Shown here piece by piece: positions 20,670-28,948 of a stretch of DNA of 44,275 nt. The notes beneath the pieces were generated by a model that made no database searches, had not been told where the DNA came from, and saw nothing but the letters and a program-made list of their open reading frames with translations. How positions within the stretch are numbered: position 1 is the stretch's first letter; each line of letters opens with the position of its first letter. The stretch spans positions 1 to 44,275 of IMG/VR virus record IMGVR_UViG_3300028883_000267, one strand, 5' to 3'. A program made the translations under genes and the position numbers. Source of the DNA: a virus.

Positions 20670-21763
20670 GATGCCGACTTCTTGATCAGGCGCAGATTCA
20701 CAAACGGAGGGTGCGTGTCGGCAGAATCCAACGATCCGGTAAACGCGGGAGAATGTTCGTTGTCATTTCCGGCGTAACTCTGCTTGCCGCCAGCGTACAA
20801 CCCGTCATCCCCGGACTTCACATTCCACACAGCACCACCGAAATACGAGTCGCACTTTGCAGACAGGGGGTGGGTATGTTCCCATGACCCGGTGATCGCG
20901 TATGGTTCGTCTGTCATGAAGATGGAGAAATCTGCCCCGGCTACTTCGGCCCATCCGGTCGGAATAGTTGATCCTTTGAACAGTACAATGGTATTTTCTG
21001 GAATGTCTGCCCACATTATGTTGCCGGCCACCCTGTATGGTTTAAGTCCAATGCTCTTCCCGCCAAGCTCTGCATTCCCACTTTCTACACAGAACTTGTG
21101 GTAATGCTCTTCGGGGTACTCGGTCCCGGTGTACACGGAGCAATCGTCGATGTCATCGTTCTTGTGTGTCCCAGAAACTATCTCCTGAGAGTTCCCGTGG
21201 TTATGATTGATTGCGTTTCCAGACACCGCCCCAACGTCATCTGCCGACCCGGAAATGGCGAGATACTTGCCATACAGTTCGGTTGCTGCCACAAGCGCGG
21301 CAGTTTGGTATGGTGGATCACCCTGCCAAAGTCTCAGTGTTGTTTGGTCGGTAAATACAATCGTCCCGTACTTGAGGAACCCACATATAATTGTGGCGTC
21401 ACTTCCTTCGCGGGCGTACAGAACGTAACTGTCCATGATGTTGGACGCGCTTGCCGGAATAGACCATGCCCCGCCACTTCCTGAATGCCCGTGCGAACTG
21501 GACCCATTCGCTTTCTCGGGAGATGACCCAAAACTGCGGTCTTTCAACTCTCGGTCACCACTGCTGTTTTGCCATGTGATTATACCACTTCCCGCGTGTG
21601 CATGGGTGGCACTGCCGCCCTTTGTTCCCGGCGTCTCGTTGGGGTCGATCACCGGCACCCTGAATGATTCCCCATCCAGCACGTCCCAATCTGCCGTGGG
21701 ATCTACCCCCGGCCCAACAGCCCCATCGAAAAGCTGAACCACATTAATCGCTACTCCTGCCAT
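20666..21763 (-). CDS. His-rich tail fibre / receptor-binding protein
   Basis: A 365-residue protein starting at ATG 21763 (GGGAGGAGACT upstream). It contains many HxH-type motifs (THAHAGSG, SSHGHSGSGG, NHNHGN, EEHYHKF, WEHTHPLS) and a collar-like part (PENTIVLFKGSTIPTGWAEV), as in short tail fibres whose His pairs bind metal ions along a trimer axis. The same His-rich style, including YHKF, occurs in the C-terminal part of the extended hub protein at 26325-28946, so the two probably share a fibre domain. Likely binds host surface receptors. Confidence 0.7.
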   Translation of the reverse strand: MAGVAINVVQLFDGAVGPGVDPTADWDVLDGESFRVPVIDPNETPGTKGGSATHAHAGSGIITWQNSSGDRELKDRSFGSSPEKANGSSSHGHSGSGGAWSIPASASNIMDSYVLYAREGSDATIICGFLKYGTIVFTDQTTLRLWQGDPPYQTAALVAATELYGKYLAISGSADDVGAVSGNAINHNHGNSQEIVSGTHKNDDIDDCSVYTGTEYPEEHYHKFCVESGNAELGGKSIGLKPYRVAGNIMWADIPENTIVLFKGSTIPTGWAEVAGADFSIFMTDEPYAITGSWEHTHPLSAKCDSYFGGAVWNVKSGDDGLYAGGKQSYAGNDNEHSPAFTGSLDSADTHPPFVNLRLIKKSAS

Positions 21764-21777
21764 AGTCTCCTCCCGCG

Positions 21778-22803
21778 CTATGCGCTTATTTTTCCCAACT
21801 GCCAAACGTTTACCTTGTCCCGTGGTGGGGCAGGGAACCATTCGCGTTGGATTTTCCTGACTTGTTCGCCATCCCACTCAATCGTGAGAATGGTGAACCC
21901 TGCATCATGGCTTTTGCGTGTGCGGCGCATCCATGCGCTTTGGTAACTGCACGCTCCAGCCGCTACTATCTGACACCCTCGGTCCTCCCACTCACCGGCC
22001 TTGTGGTCGTGACCCAGGATGATGACGTGGGGCAAGTCGTCCTCACTCAGGGACCGCACCACCTGTTGCCCACGGTAACTCTTGGCGTACGTGCTGCCGT
22101 CCTCACCGTGCCACAACCTGATGCACAGGTCGCCAAAGTACAGGTCTGCCTCATCACTGCCGCAATACGTGGCGTTCGGGATCTGGGCCGCGATGTCCTG
22201 GACAATGAGCGCACCCACCGCCTTGATGTACCAGCGGTCATGATTGCCGTCTATCAGGTGCATGGGCGAAAGATCCCACTGCGCCAGGTCATTGACCATC
22301 AGGGCCTGTTGTGCGGCATACCCAATGCCGTATGGCACAAGGTCGTAAATATGCCCCTGCCGGGAACTCATGCCCTCGGACACGTCGCCCGCGTGTACCA
22401 CATGGTCAACCTCTGCCTTGGCGAACTCATCAAAGGCTTGAAACAACAGGGCTTGCTCATATCCTTTGCTCCCGCCGTGGGTGTCAGACAGCACACCCAA
22501 CTTGAGCGTCTGACACTCTGACAACTCAAACGACCGCCGGGTGACGTTCGCGCCGGACTTACTCTGCATCAGCGCCCGCAGTTCCGCGTCACTGAATTGC
22601 TCGCCTATCTTCTTCAGTGTGGAAAGGCGGTCAAACTGCCCAACCACATCAAAGGCTTTCTCAACATGAGACTTGTACCGTCGCTTGTACCGACTCAGGC
22701 TTTCGCTTGAGATGGCAAACACCTCGCACGTGTCCCGGTCGCCACGGTCAAGTGCAAACTCTACGATCTCTTTTACACGTTCATCTGTGGCAAATCCTGG
22801 CAT
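21778..22803 (-). CDS. Calcineurin-like metallophosphoesterase
   Basis: A 341-residue protein. Residues ~1-85 form a helical, HTH-like region; residues ~100-330 are a metallophosphoesterase with all metal motifs: DTH 107-109, GD 139-140, GNHD 186-189, WHG 231-233 and GHDH 264-267. ATG 22803 has AGGAGG at ideal spacing. It hydrolyses phosphoesters, of nucleotides or nucleic acid, with a two-metal site. Its place among tail-fibre genes is odd. The first residues (FATDERVKEI) recur in a short remnant ORF at 24696-24755. Confidence 0.88.
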   Translation of the reverse strand: MPGFATDERVKEIVEFALDRGDRDTCEVFAISSESLSRYKRRYKSHVEKAFDVVGQFDRLSTLKKIGEQFSDAELRALMQSKSGANVTRRSFELSECQTLKLGVLSDTHGGSKGYEQALLFQAFDEFAKAEVDHVVHAGDVSEGMSSRQGHIYDLVPYGIGYAAQQALMVNDLAQWDLSPMHLIDGNHDRWYIKAVGALIVQDIAAQIPNATYCGSDEADLYFGDLCIRLWHGEDGSTYAKSYRGQQVVRSLSEDDLPHVIILGHDHKAGEWEDRGCQIVAAGACSYQSAWMRRTRKSHDAGFTILTIEWDGEQVRKIQREWFPAPPRDKVNVWQLGKISA

Positions 22804-22848
22804 CAAACCTCCTCGTGTGAAAGTCTCCCAGAGTCAATACTTTCAACA

Positions 22849-23115
22849 TCAGTCTTCCATCACAAACTTGATGCGCGTCTTTGCCTCGTAGGCTCCAGCT
22901 AACATGGAGATGTTAGCGGTATAGGCGCCCACCATCGTGCCGGCGGAACTCTGCCAGACGTAGCTCCACACGCCGGACCCCTCATCGGTCATGGCAGTTG
23001 AACCAAGCACCTCCGTGCCATTGGGATCTGAAATCACGATTGTGGCGGAGCTCGTGGACCCGCCGCCGGAGACCGAAACCGTGTCCTCAATTCGTACCGT
23101 TGTTCCGAGAATCAT
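22849..23115 (-). CDS. Small beta-rich fibre-associated protein
   Basis: An 88-residue, strand-rich protein (TVRIEDTVSVSGGGSTSSAT; VWSYVWQSSAGTMVGAYTAN) resembling an Ig-like or BppU N-terminal domain. The start overlaps the preceding gene's stop (ATGA). Probably part of the tail tip or fibre. Confidence 0.5.
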   Translation of the reverse strand: MILGTTVRIEDTVSVSGGGSTSSATIVISDPNGTEVLGSTAMTDEGSGVWSYVWQSSAGTMVGAYTANISMLAGAYEAKTRIKFVMED

Positions 23116-23306
23116 ACTGAGTCCTCCACTAAGAGTGTGTGATTGACGTGTTCACTTGCCGCTGGGTAGTGCGTAACGTGTTCAGATACCGAGACAGAGG
23201 TAATCTTGATCATATCCACCGATACCGGTGGAGAGGCAACACCGATGTCATAACTGACACCGCGTATATGAATGTCTGGCGCATTGTATCCAAGCCGTGT
23301 ACGCAC
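23112..23306 (-). CDS. Small hypothetical fibre-region protein
   Basis: A 64-residue, strand-rich protein lying between two fibre-type genes, overlapped at its end by ATGA. It starts directly after the stop of the preceding gene. No family recognised. Confidence 0.5.
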   Translation of the reverse strand: MRTRLGYNAPDIHIRGVSYDIGVASPPVSVDMIKITSVSVSEHVTHYPAASEHVNHTLLVEDSV

Positions 23307-23930
23307 TTACTCCTCCGTCTTGATATTCACCCAGGTGTCATCACATGATGTTGCGCTGAATCGCCACACGATGAAATCTCCGTTGGTGTCTGCCGCGTCC
23401 GCATCAAACTGGTAGAGTCCGTCAGACACTTCCGTAATCGTCCCGTCCACCGCTTCAAACGCCCCACCGTCAATAGACCGTTCTCCGGTCACTGTTTTGC
23501 CAGTCGCGACTGTGACGTGATCGCTGGAAAGAACCATCACCACCGGGAAGTTGTTCAACGCCGCGTTTTTCTTCACGCCTGCGGCATCAACCGGGAGGGT
23601 GTCTGTTCCTGCGACCATAGAATCATAGACACTTTGCGGGATAACCATGAACTCATGCCACACCGACAACGCCGTTGCCACATGAACGGCCACAAGCAAA
23701 CGCCCCACCGTGTTGGTGTCTGTGGTATTGATGGCGCAATTGTAGAATCCGAGTTCGTCGTGTGTGCATGAATCGCCGTCACTCTTCTGCGCGAAATTGC
23801 CACCGTTCTTTGAGAGCCTGACATCTGCCTGGGAGATTGTGAGCGAGTCCATCTCCGTGTCCCCATCATCAACATCCAGGAATGGCCCTATCTTCAACGT
23901 TACTGCTGTACTCTGTCGCAAATACTGCAT
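23307..23930 (-). CDS. Baseplate/fibre protein, BppU-like
   Basis: A 207-residue protein. The N-terminal half (TAVTLKIGPFLDVDDGDTEM; ISQADVRLSKNGGNFAQKSD; GFYNCAINTTDTNTVGRLLV) follows the pattern of phage upper-baseplate proteins that attach receptor-binding parts. The second half has another strand-rich repeat of the same style (GERSIDGGAFEAVDGTITEV, SDGLYQFDADAADTNGD), suggesting two similar domains. Coupled to its neighbours. Confidence 0.55.
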   Translation of the reverse strand: MQYLRQSTAVTLKIGPFLDVDDGDTEMDSLTISQADVRLSKNGGNFAQKSDGDSCTHDELGFYNCAINTTDTNTVGRLLVAVHVATALSVWHEFMVIPQSVYDSMVAGTDTLPVDAAGVKKNAALNNFPVVMVLSSDHVTVATGKTVTGERSIDGGAFEAVDGTITEVSDGLYQFDADAADTNGDFIVWRFSATSCDDTWVNIKTEE

Positions 23931-23931
23931 T

Positions 23932-24423
23932 TCAGTTTCTCCTTAACCTATGAAGGCAACAGACAACTGGGACAATGGAACCCGCTACAGTGATGTCTGC
24001 CTCAAGAGCATCCAAGAAGTTGGCCCCAGAAACAGCGTTGTTTTCGGCTGGGGTGATTTGGTCCCCAGGAGCATAGTTCGCTCCAACCCCACCAGATGTT
24101 GAAATGGCTATTCTTTGGTCAAAATAGACTCCGAGCCACCACCCTGCTGTAACGTCAAAAGCCGTAAAATCCCCTGGCGATGAAAACTCATGTACCTTTT
24201 CTCCGGTACCTACAGACACCTCTATGACACTCGTCTCCCGCGTCATCTGCGTCCCTGAAGCAGAGAAAAACGCCATCCTTGCTGTTGACGGTGACGTGCA
24301 GTTGCCGTAGAACGCAAATCGAGTACATTGCCCACTTATACTCGCAGTAGCGGCAGACCAGAATGTGTACTTTGAAATTGAGGTGGATCGATTGCTTGCT
24401 CCCTGGCCAGCTTCGTTTGCCAC
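23932..24423 (-). CDS. Hypothetical tail fibre protein
   Basis: A 163-residue, strand-rich protein low in charge (YTFWSAATASISGQCTRFAF; VTAGWWLGVYFDQRIAIST) with a jelly-roll-like pattern, as in fibre head domains. It lies between the short coiled-coil gene and the BppU-like gene. Role inferred from position. Confidence 0.5.
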   Translation of the reverse strand: MANEAGQGASNRSTSISKYTFWSAATASISGQCTRFAFYGNCTSPSTARMAFFSASGTQMTRETSVIEVSVGTGEKVHEFSSPGDFTAFDVTAGWWLGVYFDQRIAISTSGGVGANYAPGDQITPAENNAVSGANFLDALEADITVAGSIVPVVCCLHRLRRN

Positions 24424-24426
24424 TGC

Positions 24427-24693
24427 CTACTCCAGCATTCCGTTGACTTTCGCCAGCGACACCTGGTACTGCGCCGTCAACTTTCCAAGCTCGTCTTTGC
24501 ACAGCGACTCAAATGCCCCGGTGGGTGCGTATGCTCCCACCTCAGCAATCAAAGTTGCGTACCGTGCAGGGTACTCGTTGTAGTCCGCGGCGATTGCCTC
24601 AAGCTCGGCAATCACTTCTGCAATACGCGCCTCGTTCGCGCTGATGCCATCAGAAATATCGTCCAGCCCTTTCTTCACTTCACTTGTTGCCAT
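24427..24693 (-). CDS. Short coiled-coil protein
   Basis: An 88-residue helical protein (EVKKGLDDISDGISANEARI; AEVIAELEAIAADYNEYPAR). ATG 24693 was chosen since AAGGAG stands six bases before it, whereas the ATG at 24699 touches that site. Could be a fibre stalk or chaperone. No family recognised. Confidence 0.5.
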   Translation of the reverse strand: MATSEVKKGLDDISDGISANEARIAEVIAELEAIAADYNEYPARYATLIAEVGAYAPTGAFESLCKDELGKLTAQYQVSLAKVNGMLE

Positions 24694-24695
24694 TG

Positions 24696-24755
24696 TCATC
24701 TCCTTGGTTCACCTATCTCTTTGACTCGGTCATCTGTAGCAAATGAAGTTGCCAT
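24696..24755 (-). pseudogene. Remnant of a metallophosphoesterase gene start
   Basis: A 19-codon ORF with GGGAGGTCTG before its ATG. Its residues FATDDRVKEI match the start (FATDERVKEI) of the phosphoesterase gene at 22803, and the bases are alike too (TCATCTGTxGCAAAT on the plus strand). The rest of that gene is missing here. It appears to be the stub left by a duplication or rearrangement; it may still be translated as a leader peptide. Confidence 0.5.
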
Positions 24756-25276
24756 CAGACCTCCCAGTCTTTCCAACTTGGTACGTTCACCCACACCCGT
24801 TGCCGCAGTCCAAACGCCTGATGCACCTCATCTCCGAGCCACTGCGCGTCGTCAGGGTCAAGGATGTTGATGCACCCAAGGGTGGTGCGACTCGGCACCA
24901 TGCCGCTTCCGGGATTCCATCGGGCATGGTGGATGCCATAGCCCCGCCCCTTGACGTACCGCATCAGGGGCTTGTCGTAATGTCCTTTCTCGTCCACCTC
25001 CCATACACGCAGCATCTGCCACGCGGCAGTGTCGATAAACACTGGCCAGTATTCGCTGTCCTTACCCATCTCAACCGAGCGGGTGATTTCCCACATCCCC
25101 GGCGGGAACTGTCGCGGGTAGTAGGCAAGCCCGTGGGGCGTGGTCTGCCCCATGGTCCTGACTACCTGGTTGGCTTTGCGTTCGCCGTTCTGCTCGTTGC
25201 GGACCTCACAGGTTGCCGGGATCTCCCGCCCGAATGCGAGGAGTCGCTTGCCCGTGAACTGGATCTCGATGTTCAT
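24755..25276 (-). CDS. L,D-transpeptidase (YkuD-like) domain protein
   Basis: A 173-residue protein. The YkuD active-site block is seen at residues ~113-138: YGIHHA (His116/117) followed by TTLGCINI with the catalytic Cys135. Family enzymes make or cut 3-3 cross-links in peptidoglycan. ATG 25276 forms an ATGA overlap with the XhlA-like gene; a longer frame upstream is not needed. There is no signal peptide, so it would need holin passage or act from the virion. No other lysin is seen in the window, so it is the best endolysin candidate, though unusual. Confidence 0.72.
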   Translation of the reverse strand: MNIEIQFTGKRLLAFGREIPATCEVRNEQNGERKANQVVRTMGQTTPHGLAYYPRQFPPGMWEITRSVEMGKDSEYWPVFIDTAAWQMLRVWEVDEKGHYDKPLMRYVKGRGYGIHHARWNPGSGMVPSRTTLGCINILDPDDAQWLGDEVHQAFGLRQRVWVNVPSWKDWEV

Positions 25277-25779
25277 CCACCGCCCCCAAACAGTCGAGAC
25301 CCGGCCCACAGAAGGGTGACACCGCTGGCCACGCTCGCGAGTACCTTCCAAAGCCAACTCCACACCGCCTTGAATCCACGTTCCTGGCGGGAAATCCACT
25401 TGTCGTGAATCCGTATCTTGTCATGGGCTGCGTGAATGTCCTGCGTGTTCTGATCGGTCTTTGCGCAGACCTTTGCTATTTCCTCATCGTGGCGCTTTTC
25501 CATAGCCTTCAGGTCGAGTTTGATATCTCCAACGTCGTCCTTGATTTCGCGGAGCATCCCGCCTTGGCCCCCTCTGCCCAGAAGCATGCCGCTCAACTCA
25601 CTCAGGTCGTGACACACGTCGTTGAGTGTTACGATGTCCAGTTTCTCTCTGTCTGTCCCAGCCATAAGGTCTGCCTCCGCTTCTTCTCTTGTAATGACCC
25701 GCGTCGCCCGCGGCGGGTCTCGCACCTCGGCTATCGCCATCTCCTGTAGTTTCAGCCGACGGCGCTCTATTTCGTCCAT
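25273..25779 (-). CDS. XhlA-like coiled-coil membrane protein
   Basis: A 168-residue protein with a charged N-terminus, a coiled coil (IKDDVGDIKLDLKAMEKRHD; KTDQNTQDIHAAHDKIRIHD) and one C-terminal membrane helix (VWSWLWKVLASVASGVTLLW). This is the build of XhlA/hemolysin-type phage proteins that accompany holins and lysins. The next gene, coupled by ATGA, encodes the transpeptidase-type enzyme, in keeping with a lysis role. Confidence 0.65.
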   Translation of the reverse strand: MDEIERRRLKLQEMAIAEVRDPPRATRVITREEAEADLMAGTDREKLDIVTLNDVCHDLSELSGMLLGRGGQGGMLREIKDDVGDIKLDLKAMEKRHDEEIAKVCAKTDQNTQDIHAAHDKIRIHDKWISRQERGFKAVWSWLWKVLASVASGVTLLWAGSRLFGGGG

Positions 25780-25813
25780 CAGATCTGCCCATCCTCATGG
25801 CGCCCGGCAAACA

Positions 25814-26308
25814 TCACGCATCCGCCGCCGTGATTGCATAGGTGGCAAGTATGGTGTCGCCTGACGTTACGCTTTTGTTTCCACCATCTGCCGCGGCAAC
25901 CGCGAGAAGCGTCCCGGACGTGCCGGATGAAGCGGAACAGAGGAACGCGCCCCCGATGGTGGCAGACCCGTTGATTGAGAATGTCGCCTTGCTTGCCGAG
26001 TTGGAGACGGTCTGGTCAGACCTCACGCCGCTGTATGCCTGGCGCGCGCCCTCGCTGTACTCGTCGGCCTCCGTCCACCCGCCATGCGAGGCAAGCGTGT
26101 CGCCGGACGCAGGTGTTGGGGATCCGTCTGTCAGTCCAATGTACCAATCGGTGATTTGGCTGCTGCCTATCAGTACCGTGTCAAGGACGTGGGTCAGCCC
26201 CTCGTTGACAACAAGATTGGATGCGGTCATCGTCCACTTGTGGTCGCCGTCTTTCCCGATACACCAGAGGGTAAACACGCCACCCAGTCGCATCTTGCTA
26301 TCTGTCAT
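25814..26308 (-). CDS. Tail fibre-type protein
   Basis: A 164-residue protein. ATG 26308 follows GGAGGAATGGAACA. It begins LGGVFTLWCIGKDGDHKWTM and has LVVNEGLTHVLDTVLIGSSQ and WYIGLTDGSPTPASGDT, a pattern common in small tail-fibre or appendage proteins, with a Ser/Thr/Ala-rich end. It follows the extended hub gene, so it is likely a tip accessory. Confidence 0.6.
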   Translation of the reverse strand: MTDSKMRLGGVFTLWCIGKDGDHKWTMTASNLVVNEGLTHVLDTVLIGSSQITDWYIGLTDGSPTPASGDTLASHGGWTEADEYSEGARQAYSGVRSDQTVSNSASKATFSINGSATIGGAFLCSASSGTSGTLLAVAAADGGNKSVTSGDTILATYAITAADA

Positions 26309-26324
26309 TGTTCCATTCCTCCAT

Positions 26325-28946
26325 TTAGTCCTTCTCCCAGAACACCAATTTGCGCGTTTTCGGCAACGACGATGTGGAGCATGTGTGGCCGTGAGCAGCG
26401 ATTGAGTGTTGGGTGCCGTATTCAATCCTGCGCCGCTCACTTCCACTCTCGTATTCATATTGCGTGTTTGTCACCGTGGAACTGGTATTGGATGCAGCGG
26501 CGTTGGAAACCTGAATGGTCGCGTTTCCGGCGTGGTTTGCTTCGTTGCTCGCATCGTCCTCGATCTTCAACAAGTACCCGGACGCCGCCTTGCTCCATCC
26601 GTGAGACGATAGACTGGATGCGCCCTTTCCAATCAACATCGTTCCAGATGGGAAACTGTTGATGTCGTAGATTGGCGAAGTCACGTTGTAAACCCTGTAC
26701 ACACGGTACGGTGGGTCCACCGTCAAGGCGTGCGAGTGCGTGAACTTGTGATAGTGACCATAGAAGTAAGCGCTGCGCTTGTAACTGTCTTGTCTTGGGT
26801 TGGTGCCCCTGTCGTTGCCGGTGTTGTTTTCCGTGGAGATGGACGTGGACAAGTGTCCAGACGCCGTTTCTCCCGCTTCCGCAGCGGAATTGCAGACCAA
26901 CACATACTTACCGTCATAGTCTTCGTTCAATGACAGGCAATCGTGAGTGATAGCTTCTCGGGCAAAGACAAGTGCGCCGGTCGGGAAATATCCGGCGGAT
27001 TCGTAGCATGCGATCTTGACGTAGGGCGGATAGATGTCCATAGACTTTGAGTGGCCATGGCTCGCGTCGTGGTCATGCGAATATTCGTTGACACACCAGC
27101 CGTAAGAAGAAAATGTCCGGTAATCTACGACATTCGTGTGCGCCACCGCGCCGGTTGACAGGCTGGTTGACGCAAGCGTTACTGTTGGTGTTGATTCGCC
27201 TGTACCTTGAGCATCGGGTGAGGTGTCTTCGCTGTATGCAAAGCAATCGCTGTTGCCGCCGTTGGTGTAGATAGTGGCGCTGGACCCGGCGGTAATCCCC
27301 GGCGGCACCATGGACGAGTCCATACAGACAAAGACGTCTGACGGTATTCTAAGCTCCGTCTCTGATTCATCGCCCAGCGAAACCGTGTCAGATGCGTCGA
27401 TCGCATAGCCCACACTCGCGCCAACCGTGTCATCCAACCCCACCGTATCGGATGCGGTGATCGATAGTGCCAATGCTGGGTCTGCCGAATCACCGACTCC
27501 AAGCACGTCGCTGATTGCGATGTCTGTGAATCCAGCCATGTGCCGAATGCCGAGGTTCATCAGAGATGTGTCCATGACACGTTCAACGCTGATGACTTCC
27601 GCCTTCAGGTCGCCAATCATTGGTTGGTTGCCACGCTGAATCGTAATCTTAATTTGGTCGCCCAATTGGATAGCGCGATTCTCAATGGGCACCGTGATGA
27701 CCTCGGTCCCGTGTACATCCTCGGTGTAGTCAAGCACCCTTTTGGCAAACGCGATGGCCGCAGCCTCATCCACGAGCAGGGTGTCAAAGGTTTTCTGGCT
27801 GTACGTTTTGTACTGCGCAAACACATCGGCTTCACGGCTGGCGTCGGTGTAGTAGGTATAGGTGCCGTCGCCCCAGTTCTTTGCATATCCAACCCGGACT
27901 GAAGACGCCACCTCGGACGAATCATACGCAATGGAATGCTTGCTCATGATGTCGCCGGCCAGAATTGTCGCCTGAATTGGGTCGCTTGCGTCCACCACCT
28001 TGAACGTGAACAGATTATCCGCGTTCACCCGAAACACACCGAAGACGCTGCCGCAGATATCGGCAATCACGTCGATGACCGGGGCGGGTTCCTGCATGTC
28101 AATCGTAATGTTGGCAACCAGGGCCTTCGCGGCCGCCCACTCGGTCATGTCGTAAAACGTGGAGTCATAGGTGTAGCCGTAGGCCTGGGTAATGATTTCC
28201 TCAATGGCTGTCAGGGCATTGGTGTCCGTGCAGGAATAGGTGATGGGCCTGGTCAACTGTCGGCGCTTGTCACTCACCGATATGGTGACTTGCTCTTCTC
28301 CAACCGTGATGCTCTGCATGAACCCGGTGAACACCCGGAGATATTCAGAGTAGTCCACGTCCTCAAATCCAACGAACACACGCACGTCGTTGCCGTAGAT
28401 GTCCACATCGGTTCCGAAGGTGTCAAACTCCCCGTCCCCGTTGGCAAGTTGTACACTGATGGCGGGGAAACTCAGACGGCCGTAGAACAACGGATCCCGC
28501 GATTCCTCGATGCTTGGTGTGTTTAGCAGTCGCCCTTCCACCGGAACCGGGCCGTTGGCGGGTGTAAACCGGCGGTGGGAGTATGAGTAGATTTGTCCGA
28601 CAATGATGGTGTGCAATGACGGCTCATCAAAATCTGGGCACGTCACCCACAGCCGCCGGATATCGCCCTCGTAGTACCATGCGCCGGGGGTGTCTGCAAG
28701 GTCGGCAACGGAAACGCCCTCGGTCGCCGGAACACCGTCGATCTTCAGCGATCCGATTGGCCGCGTGTCTTGCGCCGCGAAGCCATCCAGCAGCGACGCA
28801 TCAACCCACGGATAGGTATTGCGGAAGTCAACACACCAGATGCCTGCGCCGTTATTGACCCATTGCTCATTGGGGATGCCAATGTCCAGTTCCACAACGA
28901 TACGGTGCTTTGAGGTACTGCGCTGTAGCGCGGTGGAAAGGTTCAA
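26325..28946 (-). CDS. Tail hub/tip protein with long His-rich receptor-binding extension (copy 2)
   Basis: An 873-residue protein. Residues 1-470 are a close paralogue of the protein at 28949-30367, from SKHRIVVELDIGIPNEQWVN to the MDTSLMNLGIRH end. Residues ~480-545 contain a short repeat (ITASDTVGLDD, IDASDTVSLGDE) and residues ~545-873 form a fibre domain with HDHDASHGHSKS, YGHYHKFTHSHAL and AAHGHT. The start is TTG at 28946, two bases after the upstream stop, with a G-run before it. The shared half probably forms the tail tip, the extension binds the host. Confidence 0.75.
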   Translation of the reverse strand: MNLSTALQRSTSKHRIVVELDIGIPNEQWVNNGAGIWCVDFRNTYPWVDASLLDGFAAQDTRPIGSLKIDGVPATEGVSVADLADTPGAWYYEGDIRRLWVTCPDFDEPSLHTIIVGQIYSYSHRRFTPANGPVPVEGRLLNTPSIEESRDPLFYGRLSFPAISVQLANGDGEFDTFGTDVDIYGNDVRVFVGFEDVDYSEYLRVFTGFMQSITVGEEQVTISVSDKRRQLTRPITYSCTDTNALTAIEEIITQAYGYTYDSTFYDMTEWAAAKALVANITIDMQEPAPVIDVIADICGSVFGVFRVNADNLFTFKVVDASDPIQATILAGDIMSKHSIAYDSSEVASSVRVGYAKNWGDGTYTYYTDASREADVFAQYKTYSQKTFDTLLVDEAAAIAFAKRVLDYTEDVHGTEVITVPIENRAIQLGDQIKITIQRGNQPMIGDLKAEVISVERVMDTSLMNLGIRHMAGFTDIAISDVLGVGDSADPALALSITASDTVGLDDTVGASVGYAIDASDTVSLGDESETELRIPSDVFVCMDSSMVPPGITAGSSATIYTNGGNSDCFAYSEDTSPDAQGTGESTPTVTLASTSLSTGAVAHTNVVDYRTFSSYGWCVNEYSHDHDASHGHSKSMDIYPPYVKIACYESAGYFPTGALVFAREAITHDCLSLNEDYDGKYVLVCNSAAEAGETASGHLSTSISTENNTGNDRGTNPRQDSYKRSAYFYGHYHKFTHSHALTVDPPYRVYRVYNVTSPIYDINSFPSGTMLIGKGASSLSSHGWSKAASGYLLKIEDDASNEANHAGNATIQVSNAAASNTSSTVTNTQYEYESGSERRRIEYGTQHSIAAHGHTCSTSSLPKTRKLVFWEKD

Positions 28947-28948
28947 GT

